From Mycobacterium shigaense (GTDB lineage: Bacteria > Actinomycetota > Actinomycetes > Mycobacteriales > Mycobacteriaceae), in NCBI RefSeq assembly GCF_002356315.1, contig NZ_AP018164.1:4030001-4094000 (forward strand): a stretch of 64,000 nt of DNA. The letters are read 5' to 3'. This document shows, in pieces, positions 16,234 to 25,542 of the stretch. Both the position numbers and the translations under genes were made by a program. The notes under the pieces were generated by a model that searched no databases, had not been told where the DNA came from, and saw only the letters and a list, made by a program, of their open reading frames with translations. Positions within the stretch are counted from its first letter, which is position 1; each line of letters begins with the position of its first letter.

Positions 16234-16902
16234 ATGAACGGCACCGACGAAGAAACCCCCGGCCAGGCGGCCCCGAGTCGAGCCGAATCGCTCTCCGCCC
16301 ATGCCGAGCAGTCGATCTCCGAGGACGAGATCCTGGCCGGCGCCCGCGAGCGCGCCGTCGACATCGGCGCCGGGGCGGTGACGCCCGCGGTCGGCGCGCT
16401 GCTGAGTCTGCTGACCAAGCTGAGCGGCGGCAAGGCCGTCGCCGAGGTGGGCACCGGCGCGGGCGTCAGCGGGCTCTGGTTGCTGTCGGGTATGAGCGAC
16501 GACGGCGTCCTGACCACCATCGACATCGAGCCCGAGTACCTGCGCCTGGCCAAGCAGGCCTTCACCGAGGCCGGCATCGGGCCGTCGCGCACCCGGCTCA
16601 TCAGCGGGCGGGCGCAGGAGGTCCTCACCCGGCTGGCCGACGAGTCCTACGACCTCGTCTTCATCGACGCCGACCCCATCGACCAGCCGGACTACGTCGT
16701 CGAGGGTGTGCGCCTGCTGCGCTCCGGCGGCGTGATCGTGGTGCATCGGGCGGCGCTGGGTGGCCGGGCCGGCGATCCGGCGGCACGCGACGCCGAGGTG
16801 GTCGCGGTCCGCGAGGCCGCCCGGCTGATCGCCGAGGACCAGCGGCTCACCCCCGCGCTGGTGCCGCTCGGCGACGGCATGCTGGCCGCCGTCCGCGATT
16901 AG
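16234..16902 (+). CDS. SAM-dependent O-methyltransferase (Rv1220c-like)
   Basis: A 222-residue class I methyltransferase of the caffeoyl-CoA/catechol O-methyltransferase type. The SAM site is AEVGTGAGVSGLWLL at about residues 70-84; TTIDIEPEYL provides the acidic ribose contact, and DLVFIDADPID is the metal-binding loop. Divergent from sigE. Substrate unknown; the homologue is conserved next to sigE in M. tuberculosis. Confidence 0.92.
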   Translation: MNGTDEETPGQAAPSRAESLSAHAEQSISEDEILAGARERAVDIGAGAVTPAVGALLSLLTKLSGGKAVAEVGTGAGVSGLWLLSGMSDDGVLTTIDIEPEYLRLAKQAFTEAGIGPSRTRLISGRAQEVLTRLADESYDLVFIDADPIDQPDYVVEGVRLLRSGGVIVVHRAALGGRAGDPAARDAEVVAVREAARLIAEDQRLTPALVPLGDGMLAAVRD

Positions 16903-16974
16903 CCCTTTTTCCAACAGTCGCGACTGCACCCAGCGCCGGCGGACATCTTTTCGAATTCGTTGCGCGGATCCGCC

Positions 16975-17019
16975 TTGACGCCGGACTGAACATCCGTTTA
17001 GCGTACTAAACATGCGTTC
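16975..17019 (+). promoter_or_regulatory. Promoter and 32-bp operator palindrome over the TetR start codon
   Basis: TTGACG (16975-16980) and TAGCGT (16999-17004) form a promoter with an 18-bp spacer, and the gap from TAGCGT to ATG 17012 is 7 nt, so the mRNA is probably leaderless. A palindrome covers 16988-17019: GAAC, 4 nt, GTTTAG, 4 nt centre, CTAAAC, 4 nt, GTTC, with all arm bases matching. It spans the -10 element and the start codon, a classic autorepressor site. Confidence 0.65.
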
Positions 17020-17650
17020 AGCCGACCTGACTGCCGCCGCCCGGATCCGCGATTCGGCGATCAGACAGTTCGGTGAGCACGGCTTCGGGGTCGGGCTGCG
17101 CACCATCGCCAAGGCGGCGGGTGTAAGCCCGGCGCTGGTCATTCACCACTTCGGCTCCAAGGAAGGGCTGCGCAAGGCCTGCGAGGACTACATCGCCGAA
17201 GAGATCTACAGCAGCAAGTCCGAGGCGATGCGGTCCAAAGACCCGGCCACCTGGTTCGCGCAGCTCGCCGAGATCGAGGCCTACGCGCCGCTGATGGCCT
17301 ACCTGGTACGCAGCATGCAGGCGGGCGGCGAGCTGGCAAACATGCTGTGGCGCAGGATGATCGACAACGCCTACGCGTACCTGGAAGAGGGCGTGCGCGC
17401 CGGGACGATCAAGCCCAGCCGCGATCCCCAGGCCAGGGCCAGGTATCTGGGCATCACCGGCGGCGGCGGCCTGCTGCTGTACATCCAAATGCACCATACC
17501 CCAACGGATTTGCGGACGGTCCTGCGCGACTACGCCCGCGACATGGTGTTGCCCGCCCTCGAGATCTACACCGAGGGATTGATGACGGACCGGACGATGT
17601 ACGACGCTTTCCTGGCCGCCAATGATCAAGGAGAATCGCATGGCAATTGA
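17012..17650 (+). CDS. TetR-family repressor of the ABC efflux operon (Rv1219c-like)
   Basis: A 212-residue regulator with an N-terminal helix-turn-helix (GLRTIAKAAGVSPALVIHHFGSKEGLRKAC, residues 29-58) and an all-helical ligand domain. It is the first gene of a three-gene unit with an ABC ATPase and permease. In M. tuberculosis the homologue represses the Rv1217c-Rv1218c multidrug exporter. A perfect palindrome over its own start codon is the likely operator. Its end overlaps the ATPase start by 11 bp. Confidence 0.93.
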   Translation: MRSADLTAAARIRDSAIRQFGEHGFGVGLRTIAKAAGVSPALVIHHFGSKEGLRKACEDYIAEEIYSSKSEAMRSKDPATWFAQLAEIEAYAPLMAYLVRSMQAGGELANMLWRRMIDNAYAYLEEGVRAGTIKPSRDPQARARYLGITGGGGLLLYIQMHHTPTDLRTVLRDYARDMVLPALEIYTEGLMTDRTMYDAFLAANDQGESHGN

Positions 17651-18569
17651 CAACTCCACCCAGACCGCGCCCATCGAGATCCACGGCCTGGTCAAGAACT
17701 TCGGCGCCGTGCGGGCCCTGGACGGCCTCGACCTGACGGTGCGCGCCGGCGAAGTGCACGGATTCCTGGGCCCGAACGGCGCCGGGAAGTCGACCACGAT
17801 CCGGATCCTGCTGGGCCTGGTCAAGGCCGACAGCGGGAGCGTCCGACTGCTCGGCGGCGACCCGTGGACGGACTCCGTCGAACTGCACCGCCAGATCGCT
17901 TACGTGCCAGGCGACGTCACGCTGTGGCCGTCGCTGACCGGTGGCGAGACCATCGATCTGCTGGCCCGGATGCGCGGCGGCGTCGACTACCGACGCCGTG
18001 TGGAGCTGATCGAGCGCTTCGACCTCGACCCGCACAAGAAGACCCGCACTTACTCAAAGGGCAACCGGCAGAAGGTCTCCCTGATCTCCGCCTTCTCCTC
18101 GCGGGCTGGGCTGCTGCTGCTGGATGAGCCCAGCAGCGGCCTGGACCCGTTGATGGAGAACATCTTTCAGCAGTGTGTGGCCGAGGCACGCGACCGCGGC
18201 GTGACCGTCCTGCTGTCCAGTCACATCCTGGCCGAGACCGAGGCCCTGTGCGAAAGAGTGACCATCATCCGGGCCGGCAAGACGGTCGAAAGCGGGTCGC
18301 TGGACTCGATGCGTCACCTCAGCCGCACGTCGATCAAGGCCGAAATGATCGGCGATCCAGGCGATCTCAGCCAGATCAGAGGTGTCGAGGATATCAGCGT
18401 CGACGGCAACACGCTGCGCGCCCAGGTCGACGGCGATAGCCTCGGGGAACTCATCCGGGTGCTCGGCGACGCGGGGGTGCGCAGCCTAGTCAGTCAGCCG
18501 CCGACACTCGAAGAGCTCTTCCTGCGCCACTACGACACTGGGCGCAGCGACACCAGGGCATCGGCGTGA
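17640..18569 (+). CDS. ABC exporter ATP-binding protein (Rv1218c-like)
   Basis: ATPase of a drug exporter, 309 residues. Walker A is GPNGAGKSTT near residues 44-53, the signature loop is the variant YSKGNRQKVSL, Walker B is LLLLDEPSSGLD, and the H-loop is LLSSHILAETEAL. ATG 17640 follows AAGGAG by 6 nt and lies inside the end of the TetR gene, so translation is coupled. M. tuberculosis Rv1217c-Rv1218c exports several drugs; substrates here are unknown. Confidence 0.93.
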   Translation: MAIDNSTQTAPIEIHGLVKNFGAVRALDGLDLTVRAGEVHGFLGPNGAGKSTTIRILLGLVKADSGSVRLLGGDPWTDSVELHRQIAYVPGDVTLWPSLTGGETIDLLARMRGGVDYRRRVELIERFDLDPHKKTRTYSKGNRQKVSLISAFSSRAGLLLLDEPSSGLDPLMENIFQQCVAEARDRGVTVLLSSHILAETEALCERVTIIRAGKTVESGSLDSMRHLSRTSIKAEMIGDPGDLSQIRGVEDISVDGNTLRAQVDGDSLGELIRVLGDAGVRSLVSQPPTLEELFLRHYDTGRSDTRASA

Positions 18570-20209
18570 TGAGCACCGCAACACTGCAACGGCCCGGCAC
18601 CCCGGCAAGCCATGGGCCACACCGCAGTTCGAACTTCGCCGGAACAATCGGAATGCTGCGCCTGTATCTGCGCCGCGACCGCGTGTCACTGCCGCTGTGG
18701 GTGCTGCTGCTGTCGCTCCCGCTGGCCACCGTCTACGTCGGCAGCGTGGACAAGGTCTACCCCACCCAGGCCGCCCGCGCCGGGTTCGCCGCCTCCATCA
18801 TGGCCAGCCCCGCCCAGCGCGCGCTCTACGGGCAGGTCTACAACGACAGCCTGGGGGCGGTCGGCATGTGGAAGGCCGGCATGTTTCACGTGTTGATCGC
18901 CGTCGCCGTCATCCTCACGGTGATCCGGCACACCCGAGCCGACGAGGAAGCCGGACGCACCGAGCTGATGGACTCGACGGCGGTCGGACGCTACGCGAGC
19001 CTGTCCGCGGCACTCATCCTGTCGTGCGGGGCCGCTGTGGCCACCGGCGCCATCGGCGCGGCGGGATTGCTCAACACCAGCGTCCCCGCCCGCGGATCGC
19101 TGGCCTTCGGGGCCGCGTTGGCCGGCTCCGGCGTCGTGTTCACCGCCGTCGCCGCGGTGGCCGCCCAGCTCTCACCCAGCTCGCGCTCGTCGCGCGGCGC
19201 CGCGTTCGCCGCCCTGGCAACCGCATTCACGGTGCGCGCCATCGGCGATGCCGGCTCCGGCGGGCTGACCTGGCTCTCGCCGTTGGGGTGGTCCCTGAAG
19301 GTCCGGCCGTACGCCGGCGATCACTGGTGGGTGCTGCTGCTGCACGTGATCACCGCGGCCGTCCTCACCGCGACGGCCTACGGACTCCTGGCCCGCCGCG
19401 ACGTCGGCGCGGGGCTGGTCGCCGAACGCGCCGGCCCCGGCCGCGCGGCCGCGGCGCTGCGCGGCGTCTTCGGGCTGACGTGGCGGTTGGACCGCGCCAC
19501 CCTGCTGCTGTGGACCGTCGGCCTGACCCTGTTCGGCCTGCTGATGGGCAGCGTGGCGCACGGCGTCAGCGACGAGTTGGGCGACGGCGCGGCGCGTGAC
19601 ATCGTCGCGCGGATGGGCGGCACCGGCGCTGTGGAGGAGGCGTTCATCACGGTCGCCTTCACGATGATGGGCATGGTGGCGGCCGCCTTGGCCACCTCGC
19701 TCACCCTGCGGCTGCACCAGGAGGAGTCCGCCCGGCGCGCCGAGACGGCGCTGGCCGGTGCCGTTTCGCGAACCCGTTGGCTGGCAAGCCATGTGGTGAG
19801 CGCGCTGCTCGGTTCCGCGGTGGCGGTGCTGCTGGCCGGCGTCGCGGGCGGGTTCGTCTACGGCATGGCGGCCGGCGACGTGCCCGGCAAGCTCGGGTTC
19901 GTCGCCGCGAGCGCGGCGATACAATTGCCCGCCGTCTGGCTGTCGTCGGCGATCACCGTCGGATTGTTCGGTCTCACATCGCGATTCACGCCGGTGACAT
20001 GGGGCGTGCTGGTCGGCTTCGTCTCGGTGTACCTGATCGGTTCCCTGGCGGACTTCCCGCAGTGGCTGCTCGATCTCGAACCGTTCGGGAATCTGCCGCG
20101 GGCCGGGAGTGACTTCACGGCCGTGCCGTTGCTGTGGCTGCTGGCCATCGACGCGGCGTTGATCGTTATCGGGGTCGTGGCGTTTCGTCGACGCGACCTG
20201 CGTGGTTAG
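18569..20209 (+). CDS. ABC exporter permease (Rv1217c-like)
   Basis: A 546-residue membrane protein with about 12 predicted helices in two halves of six, separated near residue 290, as in ABC-2 type exporters that carry both halves in one chain. The start overlaps the ATPase stop (TGATG); an in-frame GTG lies one codon upstream at 18566. It forms the transport path with the preceding ATPase. Confidence 0.92.
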   Translation: MSTATLQRPGTPASHGPHRSSNFAGTIGMLRLYLRRDRVSLPLWVLLLSLPLATVYVGSVDKVYPTQAARAGFAASIMASPAQRALYGQVYNDSLGAVGMWKAGMFHVLIAVAVILTVIRHTRADEEAGRTELMDSTAVGRYASLSAALILSCGAAVATGAIGAAGLLNTSVPARGSLAFGAALAGSGVVFTAVAAVAAQLSPSSRSSRGAAFAALATAFTVRAIGDAGSGGLTWLSPLGWSLKVRPYAGDHWWVLLLHVITAAVLTATAYGLLARRDVGAGLVAERAGPGRAAAALRGVFGLTWRLDRATLLLWTVGLTLFGLLMGSVAHGVSDELGDGAARDIVARMGGTGAVEEAFITVAFTMMGMVAAALATSLTLRLHQEESARRAETALAGAVSRTRWLASHVVSALLGSAVAVLLAGVAGGFVYGMAAGDVPGKLGFVAASAAIQLPAVWLSSAITVGLFGLTSRFTPVTWGVLVGFVSVYLIGSLADFPQWLLDLEPFGNLPRAGSDFTAVPLLWLLAIDAALIVIGVVAFRRRDLRG

Positions 20210-20214
20210 CCGCC

Positions 20215-20889
20215 ATGAACACCGGGATCCGCATCGCGGCGTCGTCGGTGCTGGGGACGGCCACCATGGCGGTGATCTTGTTCGCACCCGCCCGAACCCT
20301 GAACTATTGGCAGGCTTGGGTTTTCCTCGCCGTGTTCACGGCGGCCACGCTGCTCCCCAGCATTTATCTGGCCCGGACCAACCCCGCCGCGCTGCGGCGA
20401 CGTATCCACGCCGGGCCGCGCGCGGAGACCCGACCGGCCCAGAAGATCATCATCGTCGCATCGTTTTTCAGCATGGTCGCGACGATGGCGTTCAGCGCGC
20501 TCGACCATCGGTTCGCCTGGTCGCCGGTGCCCGCATGGGTTTGCGTCCTCGGCGATGCGCTGGTGGTGGTCGGGCTGGGCGTCGCCCAGCTTGTGATCGT
20601 CCAAAACGGTTATGCCGCAGCCACCATCACCGTGGAAGCAGGCCAGACGTTGACCACCGACGGCCTCTACGGATTCGTGCGGCATCCGATGTATGCCGGG
20701 GACGTGGTCATGATGGTCGGGATGCCTCTGGCCCTCGGCTCGTACTGGGGGCTGATCTTCGTCATCCCGGGCGCCGTGGCGCTGGTACTGCGCATTCTGG
20801 ACGAGGAAGAACTGCTCACTTCCGAACTGCCCGGATACCGCGAATACGCGCAACGAGTGCGCTATCGACTGCTGCCGTACGCGTGGTAG
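20215..20889 (+). CDS. Isoprenylcysteine carboxyl methyltransferase-like membrane protein (Rv1216c-like)
   Basis: A 224-residue membrane protein with about five helices and the C-terminal ICMT/PEMT signature: GLYGFVRHPMYAGDVV followed by LDEEELLTSELPGYREYAQRVRYRLLP, which binds SAM between the last helices. It starts 5 bp after the permease stop, so it is probably co-transcribed with the exporter. Substrate unknown. Confidence 0.88.
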   Translation: MNTGIRIAASSVLGTATMAVILFAPARTLNYWQAWVFLAVFTAATLLPSIYLARTNPAALRRRIHAGPRAETRPAQKIIIVASFFSMVATMAFSALDHRFAWSPVPAWVCVLGDALVVVGLGVAQLVIVQNGYAAATITVEAGQTLTTDGLYGFVRHPMYAGDVVMMVGMPLALGSYWGLIFVIPGAVALVLRILDEEELLTSELPGYREYAQRVRYRLLPYAW

Positions 20890-20903
20890 CGACGAGCGGG
20901 CTC

Positions 20904-20909
20904 TAGGGT
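20904..20909 (+). promoter_or_regulatory. Putative leaderless -10 element
   Basis: TAGGGT with a 7-nt gap to GTG 20917. It decides between GTG 20908, which overlaps the hexamer, and GTG 20917 as the hydrolase start. Confidence 0.45.
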
Positions 20910-20916
20910 GTTGGGC

Positions 20917-22611
20917 GTGGCGCGACACAAGCCGCCCGCCCTGGATGCGCCCTGGCGTCGCCCCGGCGCCCTGCGGTACGCGGTGCAGCGGATTCGCGGT
21001 TTCGCCCGCCCGCCCATCACGGTTACCGAGGCGCCGACCGACATCGTCATCGACCGCGACGTCGAAGTGCCAACCCGCGATGCGACGGTATTGCGGATCA
21101 ACGTCTTTCGAAACGGAGACAACGCCAGGCCCGTCATTGTCAGCATCCATCCCTACCGCAAGGACAATCTGCCGGCTTGGCAGGGCAAGAGGTCGACATT
21201 CTCGATCCGCTACCGCGCGTTGCGCCAACCCACACCGGTCACCTTCTCCGCCCTGACCGGGTGGGAGGCCCCCGACCCGGCCTGGTGGGTGCCCCAGGGT
21301 TTCGTCGTGGTCAACGCCGACTCGCGCGGCTGCGGCCACTCCGAGGGCGCCGGCAAGCTGCTATCACAGCAGGAGGCGCGGGACACCTACGACCTGGTGC
21401 AGTGGATCGCCGAACAGCCCTGGTGTGACGGCAATGTCGTCATGCTCGGCGTGTCCTACCTGGCGATGAGCCAATACGCCGCCGCAGCCGAGCAACCGCC
21501 GGCGTTGCGCGCCATCTGCCCGTGGGAAGGGTTCACCGACGCCTACCGCGACCTGATGTTCCCCGGCGGCGTACGCGAGACCGGTTTCTCCCGGCTGTGG
21601 TCGGGCAGCCTGAGTCGCGCCACCCGGCAGACCTACGACTTGGCGCGCATGCAGGACGAGCACCCGCTACGCGACGACTTCTGGCGCTCGGTCACTCCCG
21701 ACCTGTCAGCGATCACCGTGCCCATGCTGGTCTGCGGCAGCTTCTCGGACAACAACCTGCACAGCCGGGGATCGATGCGGGCATTCACCCGGGTCGGGTC
21801 CACGCACACCCGGCTGTACACCCACCGCGGCGGCAAGTGGACCACCTTCTACTCCGAGGCCGCCCGGGCCGAGCAGCTGACGTTCTTTCGCGCCGTGCTG
21901 GACGGCGCGCCGGCTTCGCGCAGTGTGCGGCTGGAGGTGCGCGAGGACCGCGACACCGTCACGGCCGTGCGCGAGGAAGCCGAGTGGCCGCTGGCCCGCA
22001 CGCATTGGCGGCCTTTGTATCTCGCCGGTTCCGGAGTCCTGGCGCCCGAGATGCCGACCACCGCGGGCCACATCACCTTCCGAACCCGTTCTCGTGCGGC
22101 GGCATTCACGTGGACGGCCCCCGCCGATGTCGAGCTGACCGGACCGATGGCGGCGCGATTGTGGGTCGAGCTCGACGGCATCGAGGACGCGAACCTGTTC
22201 GTCGGCGTCGAGAAGTGGCGGGACGGAGAATTCGTCGAATTCGAGGGGTCCTACGGTTACAGCCGCGACCGGGTGACCGCCGGCTGGCAGCGGGTCGCTC
22301 TGCGCGCGCTGGACCCCGAAGTGTCGCGACGCTGGGAGCCGGTCCCGACTTGCACGCAGCCGCAGCCGGTGTCCGCCGGCGAGGTGGTGGCCGTCGACGT
22401 TGCGCTGGGCCCGTCGGCGACGCTGTTTCGCGCTGGCGAGCAACTGCGGCTCGTGGTCGCCGGGCGCTGGCTGTCCCCGCGCAACCCGCTGACCGGCCAC
22501 TTTCCCGTGTCCTACGCCAGCTCCGAGCGCGGCCGCGTCACGCTGCGCTGGGGCCCGGGCCACGACGCCCAGCTGCTGGTCCCCGAGATCCCCGCACAGC
22601 GGAACGGCTAA
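20917..22611 (+). CDS. CocE/NonD-family hydrolase (Rv1215c-like)
   Basis: A 564-residue alpha/beta-hydrolase of the cocaine esterase/X-prolyl-dipeptidyl peptidase group. The nucleophile elbow is GVSYLAMSQY near residue 177; the oxyanion segment VNADSRGCGHSEG precedes it. The last 200 residues form the jelly-roll C domain (GPMAARLWVELDGIEDANLFV). Its stop overlaps the convergent glgC stop by 3 bp. Natural substrate unknown. Confidence 0.9.
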   Translation: MARHKPPALDAPWRRPGALRYAVQRIRGFARPPITVTEAPTDIVIDRDVEVPTRDATVLRINVFRNGDNARPVIVSIHPYRKDNLPAWQGKRSTFSIRYRALRQPTPVTFSALTGWEAPDPAWWVPQGFVVVNADSRGCGHSEGAGKLLSQQEARDTYDLVQWIAEQPWCDGNVVMLGVSYLAMSQYAAAAEQPPALRAICPWEGFTDAYRDLMFPGGVRETGFSRLWSGSLSRATRQTYDLARMQDEHPLRDDFWRSVTPDLSAITVPMLVCGSFSDNNLHSRGSMRAFTRVGSTHTRLYTHRGGKWTTFYSEAARAEQLTFFRAVLDGAPASRSVRLEVREDRDTVTAVREEAEWPLARTHWRPLYLAGSGVLAPEMPTTAGHITFRTRSRAAAFTWTAPADVELTGPMAARLWVELDGIEDANLFVGVEKWRDGEFVEFEGSYGYSRDRVTAGWQRVALRALDPEVSRRWEPVPTCTQPQPVSAGEVVAVDVALGPSATLFRAGEQLRLVVAGRWLSPRNPLTGHFPVSYASSERGRVTLRWGPGHDAQLLVPEIPAQRNG

Positions 22612-23822
22612 ACCCAGACGCCCTTGCCGACCGCGACCACGCCGCCGGAGCTGATCGCGAAGCGTTCCCGGTCTTTCTCCAGGTCAACTCCGACCATCTC
22701 GCCGGGCCCGATGACGACGTTCTTGTCCAGGATCGCGTGCCGCACCACCGCGCCGCGGCCGACCCGCGTGCCCGGCATGATCACGCTGCCCTCCACGATC
22801 GCCCCGTCGTCCACCACGACGTTCGAGGACAGCACCGAGTTGCGGACCGAGGCGGCCGAGATGATGCTGCCAGCTCCCACGACCGACTCCTGCGCGGAGC
22901 CGCCGTTGACAAATTTCGCCGGCGCCAGGTTCTCGGTCGCACCGCGAATCGGCCAGCGCCGGTTGTACAGGTTGAACACCGGATGCACCGACACCAGGTC
23001 CATGTGCGCGTCGTAGAAGGCGTCCAGGGTTCCCACGTCGCGCCAGTAGGCGCGGTCGCGGTCGGTGGCGCCGGGCACCTCGTTGTCGGAGAAGTCGTAG
23101 ACCGCGGCGATCCCGTCGCCGACCAACCGCGGGATGATGTCGCCGCCCATGTCGTGGTCCGAGTGATCGTCGTCGGCGTCGGCGCGGATCGCGTCGATGA
23201 GCACCTTGGTGGTGAAGATGTAGTTGCCCATCGACACGAACGAGGTGTCCGGGTCGTCCGGCGTCCCGGGCGGCTCGAGCGGCTTCTCCAAGAAGTTTCT
23301 GATCCGACCGGACTCGTCGGCATCGATGCAGCCGAACGCGCTGGCCTCGCTGCGCGGGACCCGGATGCCTGCCACGGTCGCGCCGGCCCCGCTGTCGATG
23401 TGGAATTGGACCATCTGTTCGGGGTCCATCCGGTACACGTGGTCGGCGCCGAAAACGACTATGTAGTCGGGGTCTTCGTCGTAGATCAGGTTCAGCGACT
23501 GGTAGATCGCGTCGGCCGACCCCGTGTACCAGCGCGGGCCGAGCCGCTGCTGCGCCGGGACCGGGGTGATGTACTCGCCGGCCAGACCGGACAACCGCCA
23601 ATTCTGCGAGATGTGACGGTCAAGTGAATGCGACTTGTATTGTGTGAGAACGCAGATTCGCAGGAAACGGGCGTTGACGAGGTTGGACAGCACGAAATCG
23701 ATCAGCCGATAGGCGCCGCCGAACGGAACCGCGGGCTTGGCCCGGTCCGCCGTCAGCGGATACAGCCGCTTGCCCTCACCGCCGGCCAGGACGATGCCCA
23801 GCACGTGTGGCGCTTCCCTCAT
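22608..23822 (-). CDS. glgC: Glucose-1-phosphate adenylyltransferase
   Basis: Makes ADP-glucose from glucose-1-phosphate and ATP, 404 residues, the family length. The pyrophosphorylase motif GGEGKRLYPLTADRAKPAV is at residues 14-32. YTGSADAIYQSL, the catalytic region FGADHVYRMDPEQM and YWRDVGTLDAFYDAH follow, then a left-handed beta-helix (VVGAGSIISAASVRNSVLSS). In mycobacteria ADP-glucose feeds GlgM, whose gene is divergent 181 bp away. Start supported by TAGGTT 7 nt upstream. Confidence 0.95.
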   Translation of the reverse strand: MREAPHVLGIVLAGGEGKRLYPLTADRAKPAVPFGGAYRLIDFVLSNLVNARFLRICVLTQYKSHSLDRHISQNWRLSGLAGEYITPVPAQQRLGPRWYTGSADAIYQSLNLIYDEDPDYIVVFGADHVYRMDPEQMVQFHIDSGAGATVAGIRVPRSEASAFGCIDADESGRIRNFLEKPLEPPGTPDDPDTSFVSMGNYIFTTKVLIDAIRADADDDHSDHDMGGDIIPRLVGDGIAAVYDFSDNEVPGATDRDRAYWRDVGTLDAFYDAHMDLVSVHPVFNLYNRRWPIRGATENLAPAKFVNGGSAQESVVGAGSIISAASVRNSVLSSNVVVDDGAIVEGSVIMPGTRVGRGAVVRHAILDKNVVIGPGEMVGVDLEKDRERFAISSGGVVAVGKGVWV

Positions 23823-23829
23823 GGCGTCA

Positions 23830-23835
23830 AACCTA
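23830..23835 (-). promoter_or_regulatory. Putative leaderless -10 element of glgC
   Basis: On the minus strand TAGGTT precedes ATG 23822 by 7 nt, so glgC mRNA should begin at its start codon. Confidence 0.5.
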
Positions 23836-23991
23836 ACGGCCGCCGCCAACCGCTGCCAGGGGGAACAGCGGATTGGCCGCCGGCCCGGCGTGCGTTGACG
23901 GGCTGTCCGTCAAGGTATTTGGCCGATTTCGACACGCCGGGCGCCGTGACGAAATGCCCGGGCCCGCCGCGCGCGCCGGGCCGCCGACAAC

Positions 23992-23997
23992 TACGGT
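23992..23997 (+). promoter_or_regulatory. Putative leaderless -10 element of glgM
   Basis: TACGGT with 6 nt to ATG 24004. With the glgC element it makes a divergent promoter pair in the 181-bp spacer; no operator-like palindrome was seen between them. Confidence 0.4.
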
Positions 23998-24003
23998 GCG
24001 GGT

Positions 24004-25167
24004 ATGCGGGTGGCGATGATGACGCGGGAGTATCCACCGGATGTCTATGGCGGGGCCGGAGTACACGTCACCGAACTCGTGGCCCAGCTGCGCCGATTGT
24101 GTGCGGTCGACGTGCATTGCATGGGCGCGCCGCGCCCGGGTGCGTTCGCGTATCAACCCGACCCGCGCGTCGAGGACGCCAACGCCGCGCTGTCCACTCT
24201 GTCGACCGACCTGGTGATGGCCAATGCGACCGAGGGGGCGACGGTCGTGCATTCGCACACCTGGTACACCGGCCTGGCCGGGCATCTGGCCGCGATGCTC
24301 TATGGCATTCCGCACGTGCTGACGGCGCACTCGCTGGAACCGCTACGGCCGTGGAAGGCCGAGCAACTCGGCGGCGGCTACCGGGTGTCGGCGTGGGTGG
24401 AGCGCAACGCGGTGCTGGCCGCCGACGCCGTGATCGCGGTCAGCTCCGGGATGCGCGAGGACGTGCTGCGGGTCTACCCCACGCTGGACCCCAGCGCCGT
24501 GCATGTCATCCGCAACGGAGTCGACACCGACGTCTGGTACCCGGCCGGGCCGGTGCCCGGCGGGTCCATGCTGAGCGAGCTCGGCGTCGATCCCGACCGA
24601 CCGATCGTGGCGTTCGTCGGGCGTATCACCCGGCAGAAAGGCGTCGCCCACCTGGTGGCCGCCGCGCATCACTTCAGCCCGGACGTCCAGGTAGTGCTGT
24701 GCGCCGGCGCGCCCGACACCCCGGAGATCGGCGAAGAGACACGGGCGGCGGTGGCCGAACTGGCTCGCGCCCGCACGGGCGTGTTCTGGGTCCGGGAGAT
24801 GCTGCCGATCGCGGAGCTACGAGAAATACTCTCGGCGGCAATGGTTTTCGTGTGCCCGTCGGTGTACGAGCCGTTGGGCATTGTGAACTTGGAGGCGATG
24901 GCCTGCGCGACGGCGGTGGTGGCCTCCGACGTCGGCGGCATCCCCGAGGTGGTCGCCGACGGGATCACCGGCTCGCTGGTGCATTACGAGGCCACCGAGC
25001 CGGTCGGCTATCAGAAAAGGTTGGCCGCGGCGGTCAATGCGCTGGTGGCCGACCCGGAAAAGGCGGAGCGCTACGGCCGCGCCGGGCGCCAGCGCTGCAT
25101 CGACGAATTCTCCTGGGCCCAGGTCGCCGAACAGACGCTGGACATCTACCGGAAGGTGTCCGCGTAG
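24004..25167 (+). CDS. glgM: Alpha-maltose-1-phosphate synthase (GlgM, GT4)
   Basis: A 387-residue GT-B glycosyltransferase of family GT4. The N domain begins MRVAMMTREYPPDVYGGAGVHV, cut here to its first part: the donor loop is YGGAGVHV. The C domain has FVGRITRQKGVAHL and the nucleotide-sugar motif PSVYEPLGIVNLEAMAC. Mycobacterial homologues, often annotated glgA, transfer glucose from ADP-glucose to glucose-1-phosphate, giving maltose-1-phosphate for GlgE-dependent alpha-glucan. Divergent glgC supplies ADP-glucose. Confidence 0.92.
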   Translation: MRVAMMTREYPPDVYGGAGVHVTELVAQLRRLCAVDVHCMGAPRPGAFAYQPDPRVEDANAALSTLSTDLVMANATEGATVVHSHTWYTGLAGHLAAMLYGIPHVLTAHSLEPLRPWKAEQLGGGYRVSAWVERNAVLAADAVIAVSSGMREDVLRVYPTLDPSAVHVIRNGVDTDVWYPAGPVPGGSMLSELGVDPDRPIVAFVGRITRQKGVAHLVAAAHHFSPDVQVVLCAGAPDTPEIGEETRAAVAELARARTGVFWVREMLPIAELREILSAAMVFVCPSVYEPLGIVNLEAMACATAVVASDVGGIPEVVADGITGSLVHYEATEPVGYQKRLAAAVNALVADPEKAERYGRAGRQRCIDEFSWAQVAEQTLDIYRKVSA

Positions 25168-25198
25168 CCGACGCTGGCTCGCGACCTTCACGATTTGC

Positions 25199-25366
25199 TC
25201 AGCTCGTGACGCCCTTGAGTTCGTCGCCCAGGGCCGCGGCTTCGTCGGGCGTCAACTCGACGACAAGGCGACCACCACCCTCGAGTGGTACTCGCATTAC
25301 GATGCCGCGCCCCTCCTTGGTTGCTTCCAGAGGACCGTCTCCGGTCCGGGGCTTCATCGCCGCCAT
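25199..25366 (-). CDS. DUF3117 small conserved protein (Rv1211-like)
   Basis: A 55-residue protein consisting only of the actinobacterial DUF3117 domain (KPRTGDGPLEATKEGRGIV, then PLEGGGRLVVELTPDEAAAL). ATG 25366 follows GGAGGG by about 8 nt; an in-frame upstream start would add 20 residues but lacks such a site. It is highly conserved in actinobacteria. Function unknown. Confidence 0.88.
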   Translation of the reverse strand: MAAMKPRTGDGPLEATKEGRGIVMRVPLEGGGRLVVELTPDEAAALGDELKGVTS

Positions 25367-25542
25367 CGAGTGCTCCCTCCAGATTCGAGCTGACCCGCCG
25401 CCGCGGACGTGGTCGGGGCCGGGCACGGCCCGTCAGTGAATGTCCAGCCATACCCGACGTTGAACTGCCAAATCACCCCTCTATTGTTCCCTATCCGGCT
25501 GGCCAAATGCACAAGACCCGGCCATCGGGGCCTCGGTGCGCC

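Noticed and set aside
18697..20287. Long Arg/Gly- and His/Gln-rich frames overlapping the ABC permease
   Set aside because: Typical shadow frames of GC-rich coding DNA; the permease frame has membrane helices and is coupled to the ATPase.
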